This document shows, in pieces, positions 16,566 to 25,644 of a DNA stretch of 64,000 nt. The notes beneath the pieces are model-generated. The model saw nothing but the letters and a program-made list of their open reading frames with translations, did no database searches and was not told the DNA's origin. The DNA is from Burkholderia cenocepacia (GTDB lineage: Bacteria; Pseudomonadota; Gammaproteobacteria; Burkholderiales; Burkholderiaceae): positions 62,001 to 126,000 of the forward strand of contig NZ_UAQZ01000013.1 of assembly GCF_900446215.1 (NCBI RefSeq). The letters run 5' to 3'. Within the stretch, counting starts at the first letter, position 1. The number at the start of each line of letters is the position of its first letter. The position numbers and the translations under genes are program-made.

Positions 16566-18749
16566 ATGAAGCCACAACCTGCGATCGAGCGATCTTCCAT
16601 CGAACCGGCACGATGGAGGCCATGGCTCGATCCGCTCGGCAACGCGGCGCGCGACTGGGCCGCGACCGACGGGCTGATCTGGCTGCATCTCGCGAAAACG
16701 GTGCTCGCGGCGCTGCTGGCGATGGGCATCGCGATGCGTCTCGAGATGTCGCAGCCGCGCACCGCGATGACGACCGTGTTCGTGCTGATGCAGCCGCTGT
16801 CGGGCATGGTGTTCGCGAAGAGCTTCTATCGCGTGCTCGGCACGGCGGCCGGCCTCGTCGGCGCGCTCGCGCTCGGCGGGCTGTTCGCGCAGCAGCCGGA
16901 GCTGTACATGGCCGGCATCACGCTGTGGATCGGCGGCTGCATCGCCCTCGCGGTGCGCAACCGCCACTTCCGCTGGTACGGCTTCGTGCTCGCCGGCTAC
17001 ACGGCCGCGCTGATCGGCCTGCCGGCCGTGATGACGCCGCAGACGCTGTTCCAGTCCGCGCTCACGCGCGCCGCGGAAGTCGCACTCGGCATCGCGTGCT
17101 CGGGCGCGGTCAGCGCGCTGATCCTGCCGTTGAGTTCCGCGAAGGCGCTGATGCGCTCGTTGAGCGCGCGCCACGCGACGTTCGCGGCGTTCACGGCCGG
17201 CGCGCTGGCGGGCGACGTCGCGCGCGGCGATTTCGAACGGCGCTTCGCCGATTTCGTCGACGACATCGTCGGCTTCGAAGCCAACCGCGCGTTCGCGTCG
17301 TTCGAGGACCCGCACATTCGCGCGCGCAGCCGCCGGCTCGCGCGGCTGAACAGCGAGTTCATGAACGCATGCACGCGGCTGCATGCGCTGCACCAGCTCG
17401 TCAAACGGCTGCGCGCGAATCATTCGGACGCGGTGCTCGACGCGCTGGCGCCGCACGTCGACGCGCTCGCGCTGCGCTTCGCCGCGTTGCGCGACGAACG
17501 CCAGCACGGCATCGCACCGGCCACCGGCGCGCTGCTCGAACTGCGCCGCTTCCATGGTGCGTTGCCGAAGGCCGCGCGCGCGTCGCGACGGGCCATCGAG
17601 GACCATGCGGCCGGCGGCCTGCTCGACTTCGATACCGCGATCGAGCTGCTGTACCGGTTCATCGGCGAATATCTCGGCTACGTCGATACCTACGCGTCGC
17701 TCGATCAGGACGACCACGCATTCGAGCGCTCGGTCACGCATTACGCGGTGAAGACCAATGCGTTCTTCGTCGGCTTCGCCTTCCTGCGCACGGTGGTGGC
17801 CGTCGGTGCGATGAGCGCATTCTGGATCGCGTCCGAATGGCCGAGCGGCTCGCTCGCGGTGATCGCCACCGCGATCGCATGCGCGCTCAGCTCGACCTCG
17901 CCGCGCGCGCCGAAATTCGTCGCGCAGATGAGCGTCGGCGCGGCGTTCGCGACCGCGGTCGGCTACCTGTTCCTGTGCTACGTCTATCCGAACATCGACG
18001 GCTTTCCGCTGCTGTGCGCGGCGCTCGCGCCGGTGCTCGGCCTCGGCGCGTTCCTCGCGATGCGGCCGGGCCTGTCCGGCTACGGGATCGGCTTCGCGGT
18101 GTTTTTCTGTCTGCTCGCGGGCCCCGACAACGCGATCGCGTATACGCCGGAAGTGCTGATCAACAACGGGCTGGCGATCGTCGTCGCGATGCTCGCGTGC
18201 TCGCTCGTGTTCGCCGTCGTGTTCCCGACCCACATGCCCTGGCTCACCGGCCGGATCGCGCACGACTTGCGCCGCCAGGTGACGCTCGCATGCGAAGGCT
18301 CGCCGGACGGCCTCGCGCAGCGCTTCCAGTCGAGCACGCACGACCTGATGGCGCAACTGCGGACGCTGCTGGTACGCCGCACGCGGCAGCATCGCGATGC
18401 GATGCGCTGGATGCTGTCGACGCTCGAGGTCGGCCATGCGGTGATCGACCTGCGCGACGAACTGCACGCGTTCTGCGCGTCGAAACCGCCGCAGACGCTG
18501 CGCTGGACCGGTTCGATCGACGCGGTGCTGAACGAACTGCCACGCTTCTTCGACGATCCGACGCCCGGCCACCATGCACGCACGCTGAAATCCGTGAATC
18601 TCGCGATCCGCGCGGCGCAGCACACGCTGCAGGCGTGGTACGCGGTGCCCGACGCGCGTCGCAGCATGCAGCGGATCGTCGGCTGCCTGCACTTCATGCG
18701 CAGCGCGCTGCTCGACAAGGACGCGCCGTTCAACCGGCACCGCCATTGA
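16566..18749 (+). CDS. FUSC family membrane exporter (AaeB/YccS-like)
   Basis: A 727-residue inner-membrane protein with two hydrophobic clusters. The first (about residues 40-190) begins LAKTVLAALLAMGIAMRLEM and has TAMTTVFVLMQPLSGMVFAKS, the signature region of the fusaric-acid/aromatic-acid exporter family. The second (about 390-560) repeats the pattern (FLRTVVAVGAMSAFWIASEW). Large soluble helical regions follow each. Members export aromatic carboxylic acids or fusaric acid. The usual partners, a periplasmic HlyD-type adaptor and a DUF1656 protein, are not adjacent, so it either works alone or borrows partners. It is divergent from a LysR regulator. Confidence 0.9.
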   Translation: MKPQPAIERSSIEPARWRPWLDPLGNAARDWAATDGLIWLHLAKTVLAALLAMGIAMRLEMSQPRTAMTTVFVLMQPLSGMVFAKSFYRVLGTAAGLVGALALGGLFAQQPELYMAGITLWIGGCIALAVRNRHFRWYGFVLAGYTAALIGLPAVMTPQTLFQSALTRAAEVALGIACSGAVSALILPLSSAKALMRSLSARHATFAAFTAGALAGDVARGDFERRFADFVDDIVGFEANRAFASFEDPHIRARSRRLARLNSEFMNACTRLHALHQLVKRLRANHSDAVLDALAPHVDALALRFAALRDERQHGIAPATGALLELRRFHGALPKAARASRRAIEDHAAGGLLDFDTAIELLYRFIGEYLGYVDTYASLDQDDHAFERSVTHYAVKTNAFFVGFAFLRTVVAVGAMSAFWIASEWPSGSLAVIATAIACALSSTSPRAPKFVAQMSVGAAFATAVGYLFLCYVYPNIDGFPLLCAALAPVLGLGAFLAMRPGLSGYGIGFAVFFCLLAGPDNAIAYTPEVLINNGLAIVVAMLACSLVFAVVFPTHMPWLTGRIAHDLRRQVTLACEGSPDGLAQRFQSSTHDLMAQLRTLLVRRTRQHRDAMRWMLSTLEVGHAVIDLRDELHAFCASKPPQTLRWTGSIDAVLNELPRFFDDPTPGHHARTLKSVNLAIRAAQHTLQAWYAVPDARRSMQRIVGCLHFMRSALLDKDAPFNRHRH

Positions 18750-18849
18750 AGGCCGATGCGCGCGCAACGGGATCGTTGTTCCGGATGGAAATAAGCTCTA
18801 CAGCCGCGGTGATTAATCTTTAAGCAGTGCGAGCCTATAGTTTCCTCAC

Positions 18850-18866
18850 TGCCAGCGAGACTGGCA
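18850..18866. promoter_or_regulatory. Dyad TGCCAG-N5-CTGGCA in leader of small secreted gene
   Basis: A perfect six-base inverted repeat sits 20 bases before the start codon of the 70-residue protein. It could be an operator or a leader hairpin. Confidence 0.3.
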
Positions 18867-18885
18867 CTCACCCAGGAGAACTCAA

Positions 18886-19098
18886 ATGAAACCGCTGCAC
18901 CTCGCCCTCGTTGCCCTGTCGCTCACCGCTGCTGTCGCCCACGCACAGCCGGCGCCGGCAGACGTCGCACCGCAACAGGCGAACCGCGCCGAGGCGATCA
19001 AGGCCGCCGGCCGCGTCGATCGTGCGCAATCGAAGCAGGAAGACCCGAATGCCTGCGTCGGCCCCGTCAGCTTCTGCAACATCTATTTCGGCAGCTGA
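18886..19098 (+). CDS. Small secreted protein of unknown function
   Basis: A 70-residue protein. A clear signal peptide (about residues 1-20, LALVALSLTAAVAHAQ) is followed by a roughly 50-residue mature part rich in Ala, Gln and Lys, ending NACVGPVSFCNIYFGS with two cysteines that may pair. I recognise no domain. The ribosome binding site AGGAG is eight bases before the ATG and the gene has its own leader with a dyad, so it is probably real and separately controlled. It follows the FUSC exporter on the same strand after 136 bases. Confidence 0.75.
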   Translation: MKPLHLALVALSLTAAVAHAQPAPADVAPQQANRAEAIKAAGRVDRAQSKQEDPNACVGPVSFCNIYFGS

Positions 19099-19205
19099 GC
19101 ATGACGCCGCGTCGTCACGGCCAGGCCCGTATCGCCCGCACCGCGCGCATGACCTGCGCGGGCGGACGGCGGTCCGGCCGATCGCCGCATCGCCGTTCCG
19201 CCCCA

Positions 19206-19227
19206 CGCCGCTTCGATTGAAGCGGCG
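19206..19227. terminator. Bidirectional hairpin between convergent genes
   Basis: Perfect nine-base arms CGCCGCTTC and GAAGCGGCG surround a GATT loop, between the ends of the small secreted gene and the P1 peptidase gene. It lacks a T tract; its position fits a terminator for either strand. Confidence 0.5.
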
Positions 19228-19236
19228 CTTGCCGTT

Positions 19237-20346
19237 TCAGGCGCCGCGCCCCGGCCGCCAACCCACTTCGCGCAACGCATCCAGCAAGCGCGCCGGCCCG
19301 AGCCCCTCGACCCGCGCCCCGCGCGACGCGACGTCGCCGCCCGCGACCAGCGCATTCACGATCGCCTCCTCCACTGCTTCGGCCGCCGCGACGAACAACG
19401 CGGAAATATGGTCGTTGTTGACCATTTGCACGCCGGTGGTCGGCGTACCCTTGCTGCCGTAGTTCGCGGCCGGCAAGCCGTCGTTGCCGGTGGCGAACGC
19501 GAGGAAGATGTCGCCGCTCGAATCCTCGGTGCCGCCGCCGACGCGGGCGAGCCCGACGCTCGCGCGCTGCGCGAGACGCGTGCATTGATGCGGCAGCAAC
19601 GGTGCGTCGGTCGCGATCGTGACGACGATCGAGCCCATGCCGGCCTCGCCTTTCGCGTCCGCGTCGCGGAACGGCGAATGCACGTGCCGCAGCACTTCGC
19701 CGACCGGGTAGCCGGCCACGCGCAGCATCTCGCGTACGCCGTAGTTCGCCTGCACGAGCGCGCCGACGGTCCAGCCGCCCGCCTCGTCCGCCAGCACGCG
19801 CGATGCGGTGCCGATGCCGCCCTTGAACTCGTGGCAGATCATGCCGGTGCCGCCGCCCACGCCGCCTTCGGCGACCGGCCCCGATTGCGCGGCGGCCAGC
19901 GCGCGCTGCACGTGCGCGGCGTTCACGTGCTGCCCCCAGATGTCGTTCAGCAGTCCGTCGTAGGTTTCCATCACGACCGGCATGCACCAGTACACGCGGC
20001 CGGCCGCCGCTTCGCGTTCGTTCGCGACCAGCGCGTCGCGTACCGCACCGACGCTGTGCGTGTTCGTATAGGCGATCGGCGTCGTCAGCAGGCCCGCTTC
20101 GCGGATCCATTCGAGCCCGGTCGCGTCGCCGTTGCCGTTCAGCACGTGCACGCCCGCGAAGCACGGCGAATCGTGCACGGCGCCCGCGCGCGGCTCGATC
20201 ACGGTGACGCCGGTGCGGATCGACGCGTCGCCGTTCTCGACGTTCAGCGTGCAATGTCCGACCCGCACGCCCGGTACGTCCGTGATCGCGTTGAAGCGGC
20301 CCGGCGTGCCGAGTCCGATGCGGATGCCGAGATCCCTCGTGCGCAT
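19237..20346 (-). CDS. P1 family (DmpA/S58) aminopeptidase
   Basis: A 369-residue self-cleaving N-terminal-nucleophile peptidase. Members remove N-terminal L- or D-residues or beta-amino acids from small peptides. Family landmarks are ITDVPGVRVGHCTL near the N-terminus, EGGVGGGTGMICHEFKGGIG and the processing site MGSIVVTIATDAPL, where G238-S239 is the expected cleavage bond and S239 the nucleophile. The start at 20346 is supported by GGGAGGA eight bases upstream. It lies 64 bases downstream of an amino acid permease gene on the same strand, so the two likely form a peptide/amino acid utilisation operon. Confidence 0.93.
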   Translation of the reverse strand: MRTRDLGIRIGLGTPGRFNAITDVPGVRVGHCTLNVENGDASIRTGVTVIEPRAGAVHDSPCFAGVHVLNGNGDATGLEWIREAGLLTTPIAYTNTHSVGAVRDALVANEREAAAGRVYWCMPVVMETYDGLLNDIWGQHVNAAHVQRALAAAQSGPVAEGGVGGGTGMICHEFKGGIGTASRVLADEAGGWTVGALVQANYGVREMLRVAGYPVGEVLRHVHSPFRDADAKGEAGMGSIVVTIATDAPLLPHQCTRLAQRASVGLARVGGGTEDSSGDIFLAFATGNDGLPAANYGSKGTPTTGVQMVNNDHISALFVAAAEAVEEAIVNALVAGGDVASRGARVEGLGPARLLDALREVGWRPGRGA

Positions 20347-20410
20347 GATGCAATTCCTCCCGTCTTTCAATGGTTCGGTATATCGGTGCTGCAAGGTGTC
20401 GATCCGGTGC

Positions 20411-21817
20411 TCAGAGCGCGCGGAACGCTTCGCTGTGGCGCGCCCAGGCCACGTACATCACGAGTGCCGCGACCAGCAGCCCCGCGATGATGATCAGGTC
20501 GGTCGGCTTCGTCGCGGTGGCCAACGTCGTGACCAGCGTATACGCGGCGCCCGCCACCGCGACGAGCGGCGTCACGGGCCACAGCGGCATCCGGTAGTGA
20601 TGTTCGACGTCGCGGCGCACGAACCGGCTCGCGAGCGCGGCCAGCCCGACGACGAGGTAGATCAGCAGCAACAGGTCGACCGTGAACGCGGTGAGCTCGT
20701 CGAGGCTCGACACGAACACGAGCCCGGCCGACGGTATCGCGAGCGCGATCGTCGCCAGCCACGGCGATTCGAGGCGCGGATGGATCGCCGAGAACGCGCG
20801 GTTGCAGGTGCGCGACCAGAGCGCATGCCGGCCGCTGCTGTACAGCAGGCGACCCATCGTGATCACGATCGCGATGATCGCGTTGAACACCGACAGGAAG
20901 ATCCCGCCGCTGACCACCCGCGACACGGCCGGATTGCTCAGCGAGCGCACGACATAGCCGATCGGATCGGCGCTCTTCGTCAGTTCCGTCAGCGACGGCG
21001 CACCCAGCACGATCGCGGTGAGCGGAACCAGTTCGACGACGAGGATCACGAGCAGCGAATAGATCACCGCCTTCGCGACGTTGCGGTTGCCGCCGCGCAG
21101 GTCTTCCGCGAGATACGCGGCCGAGCCGAAGCCGTTGTAGCAGAAGATCGCGGTGCCGATCGCGGGCACGATGGCCGCGAGCGTCGCCGGCACGAGCGCA
21201 TTGCCGCTCGCGACGACCGGTGCGATCAGCACTTCGGCGCCGCGATGCGGCGACCCGAAGCCGAGCCCCGCGATCAGCATCAGCACGCCGATTTCGACGA
21301 CCAGGAACGCGCCGGTGATCCAGGCGTTCGTCTTGATGTTCAGCATGCCGAGCAGATAGCTGAGCAGCACGATCGTCAGCGCGACCGACTGGTTGCTGAA
21401 GTGCGTGCCGAGCGCGTTGTTCAGGTATGGCGCGGCGCCGCTCGCGAGCACGGCGGGGATGAACACGCTGACCGACAGCACCGTAATGAAGGTCAGGTAG
21501 CCGGGCAGCGTGCCGAACACGCGCTTGGCCATCACGTATTCGCCGCCCGCACTGCGATGCGCAGCGCTGAGTTCCGCATAGCAGAGCGCGAACGCGAGCG
21601 CGAGCACGCCGCCGAGCACGAACGACAGCACGGCGCCGCTGCCGGCCTGCTGGATCGCGAACGGCGCGATCACGAAGATCGAGCTGGCCGGTGTCACGCC
21701 CGATACGGTGATCATCACTGCGTCGCGCACGCTGAGCGTCTGCGACAGCGCGCGCGGCGCGTCTTCCATTGCGGGCGCCGCTTGCACGCTGCCCGTCGAT
21801 TCCGACATCATCGCCAT
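20411..21817 (-). CDS. APC family amino acid permease
   Basis: A 468-residue inner-membrane transporter with about 12 helices. The N-terminal part has the APC signature (MITVSGVTPASSIFVIAPFA, with the small-residue break in helix 1) and GGEYVMAKRVFG after helix 2. AGGAG is six bases before the ATG. It is the promoter-proximal gene of an operon with the P1 peptidase and is divergent from a LuxR-type regulator. It probably imports the amino acids released by, or the substrate for, the peptidase; specificity is unknown. Confidence 0.92.
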   Translation of the reverse strand: MAMMSESTGSVQAAPAMEDAPRALSQTLSVRDAVMITVSGVTPASSIFVIAPFAIQQAGSGAVLSFVLGGVLALAFALCYAELSAAHRSAGGEYVMAKRVFGTLPGYLTFITVLSVSVFIPAVLASGAAPYLNNALGTHFSNQSVALTIVLLSYLLGMLNIKTNAWITGAFLVVEIGVLMLIAGLGFGSPHRGAEVLIAPVVASGNALVPATLAAIVPAIGTAIFCYNGFGSAAYLAEDLRGGNRNVAKAVIYSLLVILVVELVPLTAIVLGAPSLTELTKSADPIGYVVRSLSNPAVSRVVSGGIFLSVFNAIIAIVITMGRLLYSSGRHALWSRTCNRAFSAIHPRLESPWLATIALAIPSAGLVFVSSLDELTAFTVDLLLLIYLVVGLAALASRFVRRDVEHHYRMPLWPVTPLVAVAGAAYTLVTTLATATKPTDLIIIAGLLVAALVMYVAWARHSEAFRAL

Positions 21818-21947
21818 TTCGTTCTCCTGCGCCTATGCTGCTCTTTTTTGACAACCCATACTCGGGCCCGATTGATTGCGTGGCAGTCTAGGAAGCCAAT
21901 TTCAGGACCGCTATTCCCCCTTCGTGTTACGCCCTTCCGGTGGTGGT

Positions 21948-22748
21948 ATGGATCGTCTCTTTTCGGAAATCGCAATGCACCAGGCGCTTGGCCGCGCAAT
22001 CGATCATCTCGGCCAGCCGCGCTTCTGGCGGTTCCTGGTGCTGCTGCTCAATGAAATGGTGCCGTTCGACAACGCGCTCGCGACCGCGGTCGGCAGCGAC
22101 GGCGTGCCGCTCGTGCTCGACGAATACGACACCGGCGGCACCGACAGCGCGTCGCCCGTGCCGCTCTACCTGAACGGCGTCTATCTGCTCGATCCGTTCC
22201 TGCAGGCCGCGCACGACGGGCTCGCCGACGGTTGCTACCGGCTCGAGGAAGTCGCGCCCGACCTGTTCCGGCAGAGCGAGTATTTCCTCAGCTATTTCCG
22301 CGACGCGGTCGGCGACGACGAGATCCAGATTCTCGTGCGGCCGAATGCCGACACGCTGCTGTCGCTGTCGCTCGGTGCGTCGACGCGCTTCGACGTCGAG
22401 CCGCTCGGCAAGCTGACGGCCGCGATGCCGTGGGTGCTCGCGGCGATCCGGCAGCACTGGCGGCTGGTGGGCGATGCCGCGCGCGTGATGCCCGACGCCG
22501 ATCTCGGCGCACGTGTCGAGCAGGCGCTCGCGCGCTTCGGCGCGGGCGTGCTGACCGACCGCGAGATGTCGATCGCGCGCATGGTGCTGCGCGGCAATTC
22601 GTCGAAGGCGATCGCCGAGCGGCTCGCGATTTCACCGGAAACGGTGAAGGTGCATCGACGGCATGTGTATGCAAAGCTCGGAATTTCGTCGCAACCGGAG
22701 CTGTTTTCGCGGTTCATCCAGGCGCTGGGCGAGGACGCGGCGGGATGA
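21948..22748 (+). CDS. LuxR-type helix-turn-helix regulator
   Basis: A 266-residue regulator. Its C-terminal LuxR/GerE DNA-binding domain (about residues 200-262) reads LTDREMSIARMVLRGNSSKA and then ETVKVHRRHVYAKLGISS. The first 190 residues match neither an autoinducer-binding domain nor a receiver that I can recognise: no phospho-acceptor pattern and no acyl-homoserine-lactone signature residues. It is divergent from the permease/peptidase operon and probably controls it. The ATG at 21948 is preceded by a GGTGGTGG stretch; the longer frame from 21876 has no better signal. Confidence 0.88.
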   Translation: MDRLFSEIAMHQALGRAIDHLGQPRFWRFLVLLLNEMVPFDNALATAVGSDGVPLVLDEYDTGGTDSASPVPLYLNGVYLLDPFLQAAHDGLADGCYRLEEVAPDLFRQSEYFLSYFRDAVGDDEIQILVRPNADTLLSLSLGASTRFDVEPLGKLTAAMPWVLAAIRQHWRLVGDAARVMPDADLGARVEQALARFGAGVLTDREMSIARMVLRGNSSKAIAERLAISPETVKVHRRHVYAKLGISSQPELFSRFIQALGEDAAG

Positions 22749-22772
22749 GTGCGCCGATGCACGCGACTGCCT

Positions 22773-23150
22773 TCACCCGCCCGCCTCGATGAACCCGCCA
22801 TCGGGCGCCTGGTGCGGCACGTACCAGCCGAAATACACCTCGGCCTCGACGATCCGGCCGTCGCGTACGCGCAATCGCTCGGCGTTGCGAAACCGCCGTC
22901 CGGCGGTCGTGACGGCTTCGTATACGACGAACACGTATTCGCCATGCACCGCCACGTCGACGAACTCGAAGCCTGCGAGCATCGCGCTGTTCGGCCAGCA
23001 GCGCGCCAGATACGCGTCGCGGTCGAGCCGGTTGTCGAGCGGGCTCGTGAAATGGAAGTCCGGCGCGATCAGCGCTTCGATCGCGTCGCGGTTCTTGTCG
23101 ACATACGCGCGATAGCTCGCACGCGCGACTTCACCGGGATCGTCTGGCAT
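22773..23150 (-). CDS. NTF2-like/SnoaL-type protein (nuclear transport factor 2 fold)
   Basis: A 125-residue protein with the pattern of small cone-shaped NTF2-like proteins: an N-terminal helix ARASYRAYVDKNRDAIEALI, then APDFHFTSPLDNRLDRDAYL, then beta strands including YVFVVYEAVTTAGRRFRNAE. Such proteins act as small-molecule isomerases/hydrolases or have no known activity. The start at 23150 was taken because GGAGG is eight bases upstream; the longer frame to 23243 has no such signal. It is convergent with the LuxR-type gene. Confidence 0.82.
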   Translation of the reverse strand: MPDDPGEVARASYRAYVDKNRDAIEALIAPDFHFTSPLDNRLDRDAYLARCWPNSAMLAGFEFVDVAVHGEYVFVVYEAVTTAGRRFRNAERLRVRDGRIVEAEVYFGWYVPHQAPDGGFIEAGG

Positions 23151-23525
23151 CGTCGTTACCTCCGCGAAGGGTCGGGGTGACCGCAACGGCTCGCGTCGCC
23201 CCGGCGCATCGATGAAACGGAAACGGGCGGCACGCACGGCCACGGCCGCTCACGCGTGCGCGGACCGGCGTGCATGTCCGGCACGACGGCATACATGAAG
23301 GCACGCACCGGCCGATCCGCCGGTCCCGCACCGCGCCTGTCGGCGCAGGCCGGGGTGCGCGTCGGTTGCCCGTTTCCGCACGCACGGGCATGATGTCCGC
23401 CAGCGTGCCGGCGCCAGCCGTCCGCTTCGGCGGTCGTCGACACCCCGAGCGGCATGCCGCCACTGCGCCACCGGCATCGTCGAGCAATCCGCGTGCCGTC
23501 CCCGTTCGTCCATCTCACCGAGCCC
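23151..23525. other. 375-base gene-free divergent region
   Basis: This separates the NTF2-like gene (minus) from a LysR gene (plus). Open frames here are short shadows with no ribosome binding site. I see no strong repeat or promoter beyond the two expected start regions. Confidence 0.5.
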
Positions 23526-24410
23526 ATGTCACTCCGCGCCTTCAGAACGCTCGTCGCCATCGCCCGCTACCGGACCTTCGCGCGCGCCGGCGAAGCCATC
23601 GGCCTCACCCAATCGGCGGTGAGCCTGCAGATCAAGACGCTCGAAAGCGAATACAACGTGCAGTTGTTCGACCGTTCGCGCCGGCAGCCGGTGCTCACCG
23701 AAGCCGGCAACATCCTGCTCGCGCAGGCCGAGCAGGTGCTCGCGATGGTCGACCGGATTCCCGATGCGCTCAGCGACGAGAAGAAGCTGGTCGGCCGGCT
23801 GCGGATCGGCGCGATCCAGACCGCGTTGTCCGGCCCGCTGCCCGACGCGCTGCTCGCGCTGCGTGCCGCGCATCCGTCGTTGCGCGTGCACGTGTCGGCC
23901 GGCATGTCGGTGGAACTCGCGAACCGCGTCGCGGCCGGCGAGCTCGACGCGGCGATCACGACGCGCCCGGTGCGCCCGCACCCGACGGAACTGACGTGGA
24001 CCACGCTGTACGAGGATCGCTTCTGGCTGCTCGCGCCGCCCGGTCATGCGGAACGCGACGCGGGCGCGCTGCTCGATGCGCTGCCGTTCATCCGCTTCGA
24101 CGCGCAGGCGTGGGCCGGCCGGATGATCGCCGCCGAGCTGCGCCGCATCGGCGTGCGCGTGCGCGAGGAGATGGTGCTGGACAGCGCGGAAACGATCGCG
24201 CGCATGGTGGCGCGCGGGCTCGGTGCGGCGATCGTCGCGCTCCCCGACGCGACGCTCGCGCGCCTGCCGCCGGTCACGCGCTTGCCGTTCGGCCGGCCGC
24301 AGATGGGCCGCGCGGTCGTCCTGCTCGAACACCAGTCGCGTCCGGCCGAACGTTTCGCCCGCGCGCTGGCCGCCGAAGTGACCGCGTCATCGATGAGAAT
24401 TTCTCATTGA
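23526..24410 (+). CDS. LysR family transcriptional regulator
   Basis: A 294-residue regulator. Its helix-turn-helix is at the very N-terminus (MSLRAFRTLVAIARYRTFAR, then AGEAIGLTQSAVSLQIKTLE) and the substrate-binding-like domain follows. The start at 23526 aligns with the usual LysR start. It lies directly upstream of an AEC transporter on the same strand, and a perfect T-N11-A dyad overlaps its 3' end, so it probably regulates that transporter. Confidence 0.92.
   Translation: MSLRAFRTLVAIARYRTFARAGEAIGLTQSAVSLQIKTLESEYNVQLFDRSRRQPVLTEAGNILLAQAEQVLAMVDRIPDALSDEKKLVGRLRIGAIQTALSGPLPDALLALRAAHPSLRVHVSAGMSVELANRVAAGELDAAITTRPVRPHPTELTWTTLYEDRFWLLAPPGHAERDAGALLDALPFIRFDAQAWAGRMIAAELRRIGVRVREEMVLDSAETIARMVARGLGAAIVALPDATLARLPPVTRLPFGRPQMGRAVVLLEHQSRPAERFARALAAEVTASSMRISH
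24393..24407. promoter_or_regulatory. LysR-type operator ATGAGAA-T-TTCTCAT
   Basis: A perfect 15-base palindrome with seven-base arms. Its inner 13 bases, TGAGAATTTCTCA, are an exact T-N11-A LysR site. It ends on the codon before the stop of the upstream LysR gene and lies about 180 bases before the AEC transporter start, a suitable position for activation of the transporter. Confidence 0.55.
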
Positions 24411-24583
24411 ACACCCGATAATTCACCATTATTCCTGTTGCTTGCGCGTGTTAACTTGGCGGCATCGTCACTCTTTCGATTGCATGTCGCCATGTCGTCC
24501 GCCGGATGGATTCCCGCGTCGTTCCGCTGCGTTGCCTGCCGGCCGCGCCGGCGCTCCGGCACGACCCGCATGAAGGCGCGCCG

Positions 24584-25516
24584 ATGATCGGCCCGATCCT
24601 GCTCGCGCTCGCGCCGGTCGCGCTGCTGGTCGCGTTCGGTCATGGCCTGCGGCGCACCGGCTTCATCGCCGCAGCGTTCTGGCCGCACGCCGAGCGGCTC
24701 TGCTACTACGTGCTGCTGCCCGCGCTGTTCGCGGACGGCCTCGCGAATGCGCGGCTGCAATCGTTGCCCGTTTTACCGCTCGCGGCGGCGCTGGTCGGTT
24801 CGACCGCATTCGCCGCGGCGCTTCTTCTGCTGGTCCGCCGGTTCGTGCGGGTCGACGGCGCCGGCTTCACGTCGGTGTTCCAGGGCGCCGTGCGTTTCAA
24901 CAACTATGTCGGCACCGCGCTCGCCGCCGGGCTGTTCGGTGCGAAGGGCATTGCACTCGCGGCCGTCTGCGTCGCGGCGATCGTGCCGACCGTCAACCTG
25001 ATGTGCGTGCTGGTCTTCGCGCGCTACGGCGACACGCGGCTCGGCGCGGCCGCGCTCGTGCGGCAGATCCTGTCGAATCCGCTCGTCGTCGCCTGCGCGC
25101 TCGGGATGGCGATGCAGGCCGGCGGCGTGGCGTTTCCGGCCGCCGTCGAGCCGGCCGTGCGGGCGCTCGGCGCCGCGTCGATGCCGCTCGGCCTGCTGTG
25201 CGTGGGCGCGGCGCTGACATTCGATGCGGCCCGCGCATGGTGGCAGCCGGTGTGGGTCGCATCGGCGTTCAAGTTCGTGGCGATGCCACTCATCACGTTC
25301 GCGGCCGGCCGGCTGTTCGGGCTCGGCGACGCGGCGCTGACCGTCGCGCTGCTGTTCCAGGCGCTGCCGACCTCGTCGGCGTCGTACATCATGGCGCGCC
25401 AGCTCGGCGGCGACGCGCCGCTGATGGCCGGCATCACCGCGTTCCAGACGATCGCCGCCGCGCTCGCGATGCCGGCCGTGCTCACCGCGCTCGCGTCGGC
25501 GCCCGCGTTTCGCTGA
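24584..25516 (+). CDS. AEC family transporter (auxin-efflux-carrier type)
   Basis: A 310-residue inner-membrane carrier with about 10 helices. Characteristic segments are VALLVAFGHGLRRTGF, YYVLLPALFADGLA, FQGAVRFNNYVGTALA and, near the end, ALPTSSASYIMARQLGGDAPLMAGI, the conserved C-terminal half of the family. Bacterial members move malonate, malate and similar acids. The start at 24584 (MIGPILLAL) puts the first helix at the N-terminus, as in the family. It is probably controlled by the LysR gene just upstream. Confidence 0.9.
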   Translation: MIGPILLALAPVALLVAFGHGLRRTGFIAAAFWPHAERLCYYVLLPALFADGLANARLQSLPVLPLAAALVGSTAFAAALLLLVRRFVRVDGAGFTSVFQGAVRFNNYVGTALAAGLFGAKGIALAAVCVAAIVPTVNLMCVLVFARYGDTRLGAAALVRQILSNPLVVACALGMAMQAGGVAFPAAVEPAVRALGAASMPLGLLCVGAALTFDAARAWWQPVWVASAFKFVAMPLITFAAGRLFGLGDAALTVALLFQALPTSSASYIMARQLGGDAPLMAGITAFQTIAAALAMPAVLTALASAPAFR

Positions 25517-25644
25517 CGACGCCCGCCCAGCCCCCCTTCCCTGAATCGGCCCGCAGGCCGGCCATCGCGCGGTTCGGCATCGTTTAGCCGCGCGCGGCCA
25601 CGCACGCCTCGCGGCACACGCTTCCTTTCGAGATTGCACGCCAC

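Noticed and set aside
23151-23525. Possible small genes in the divergent gap
   Set aside because: The short frames on both strands lack ribosome binding sites and are Arg/Ala/Pro-rich, like shadows.
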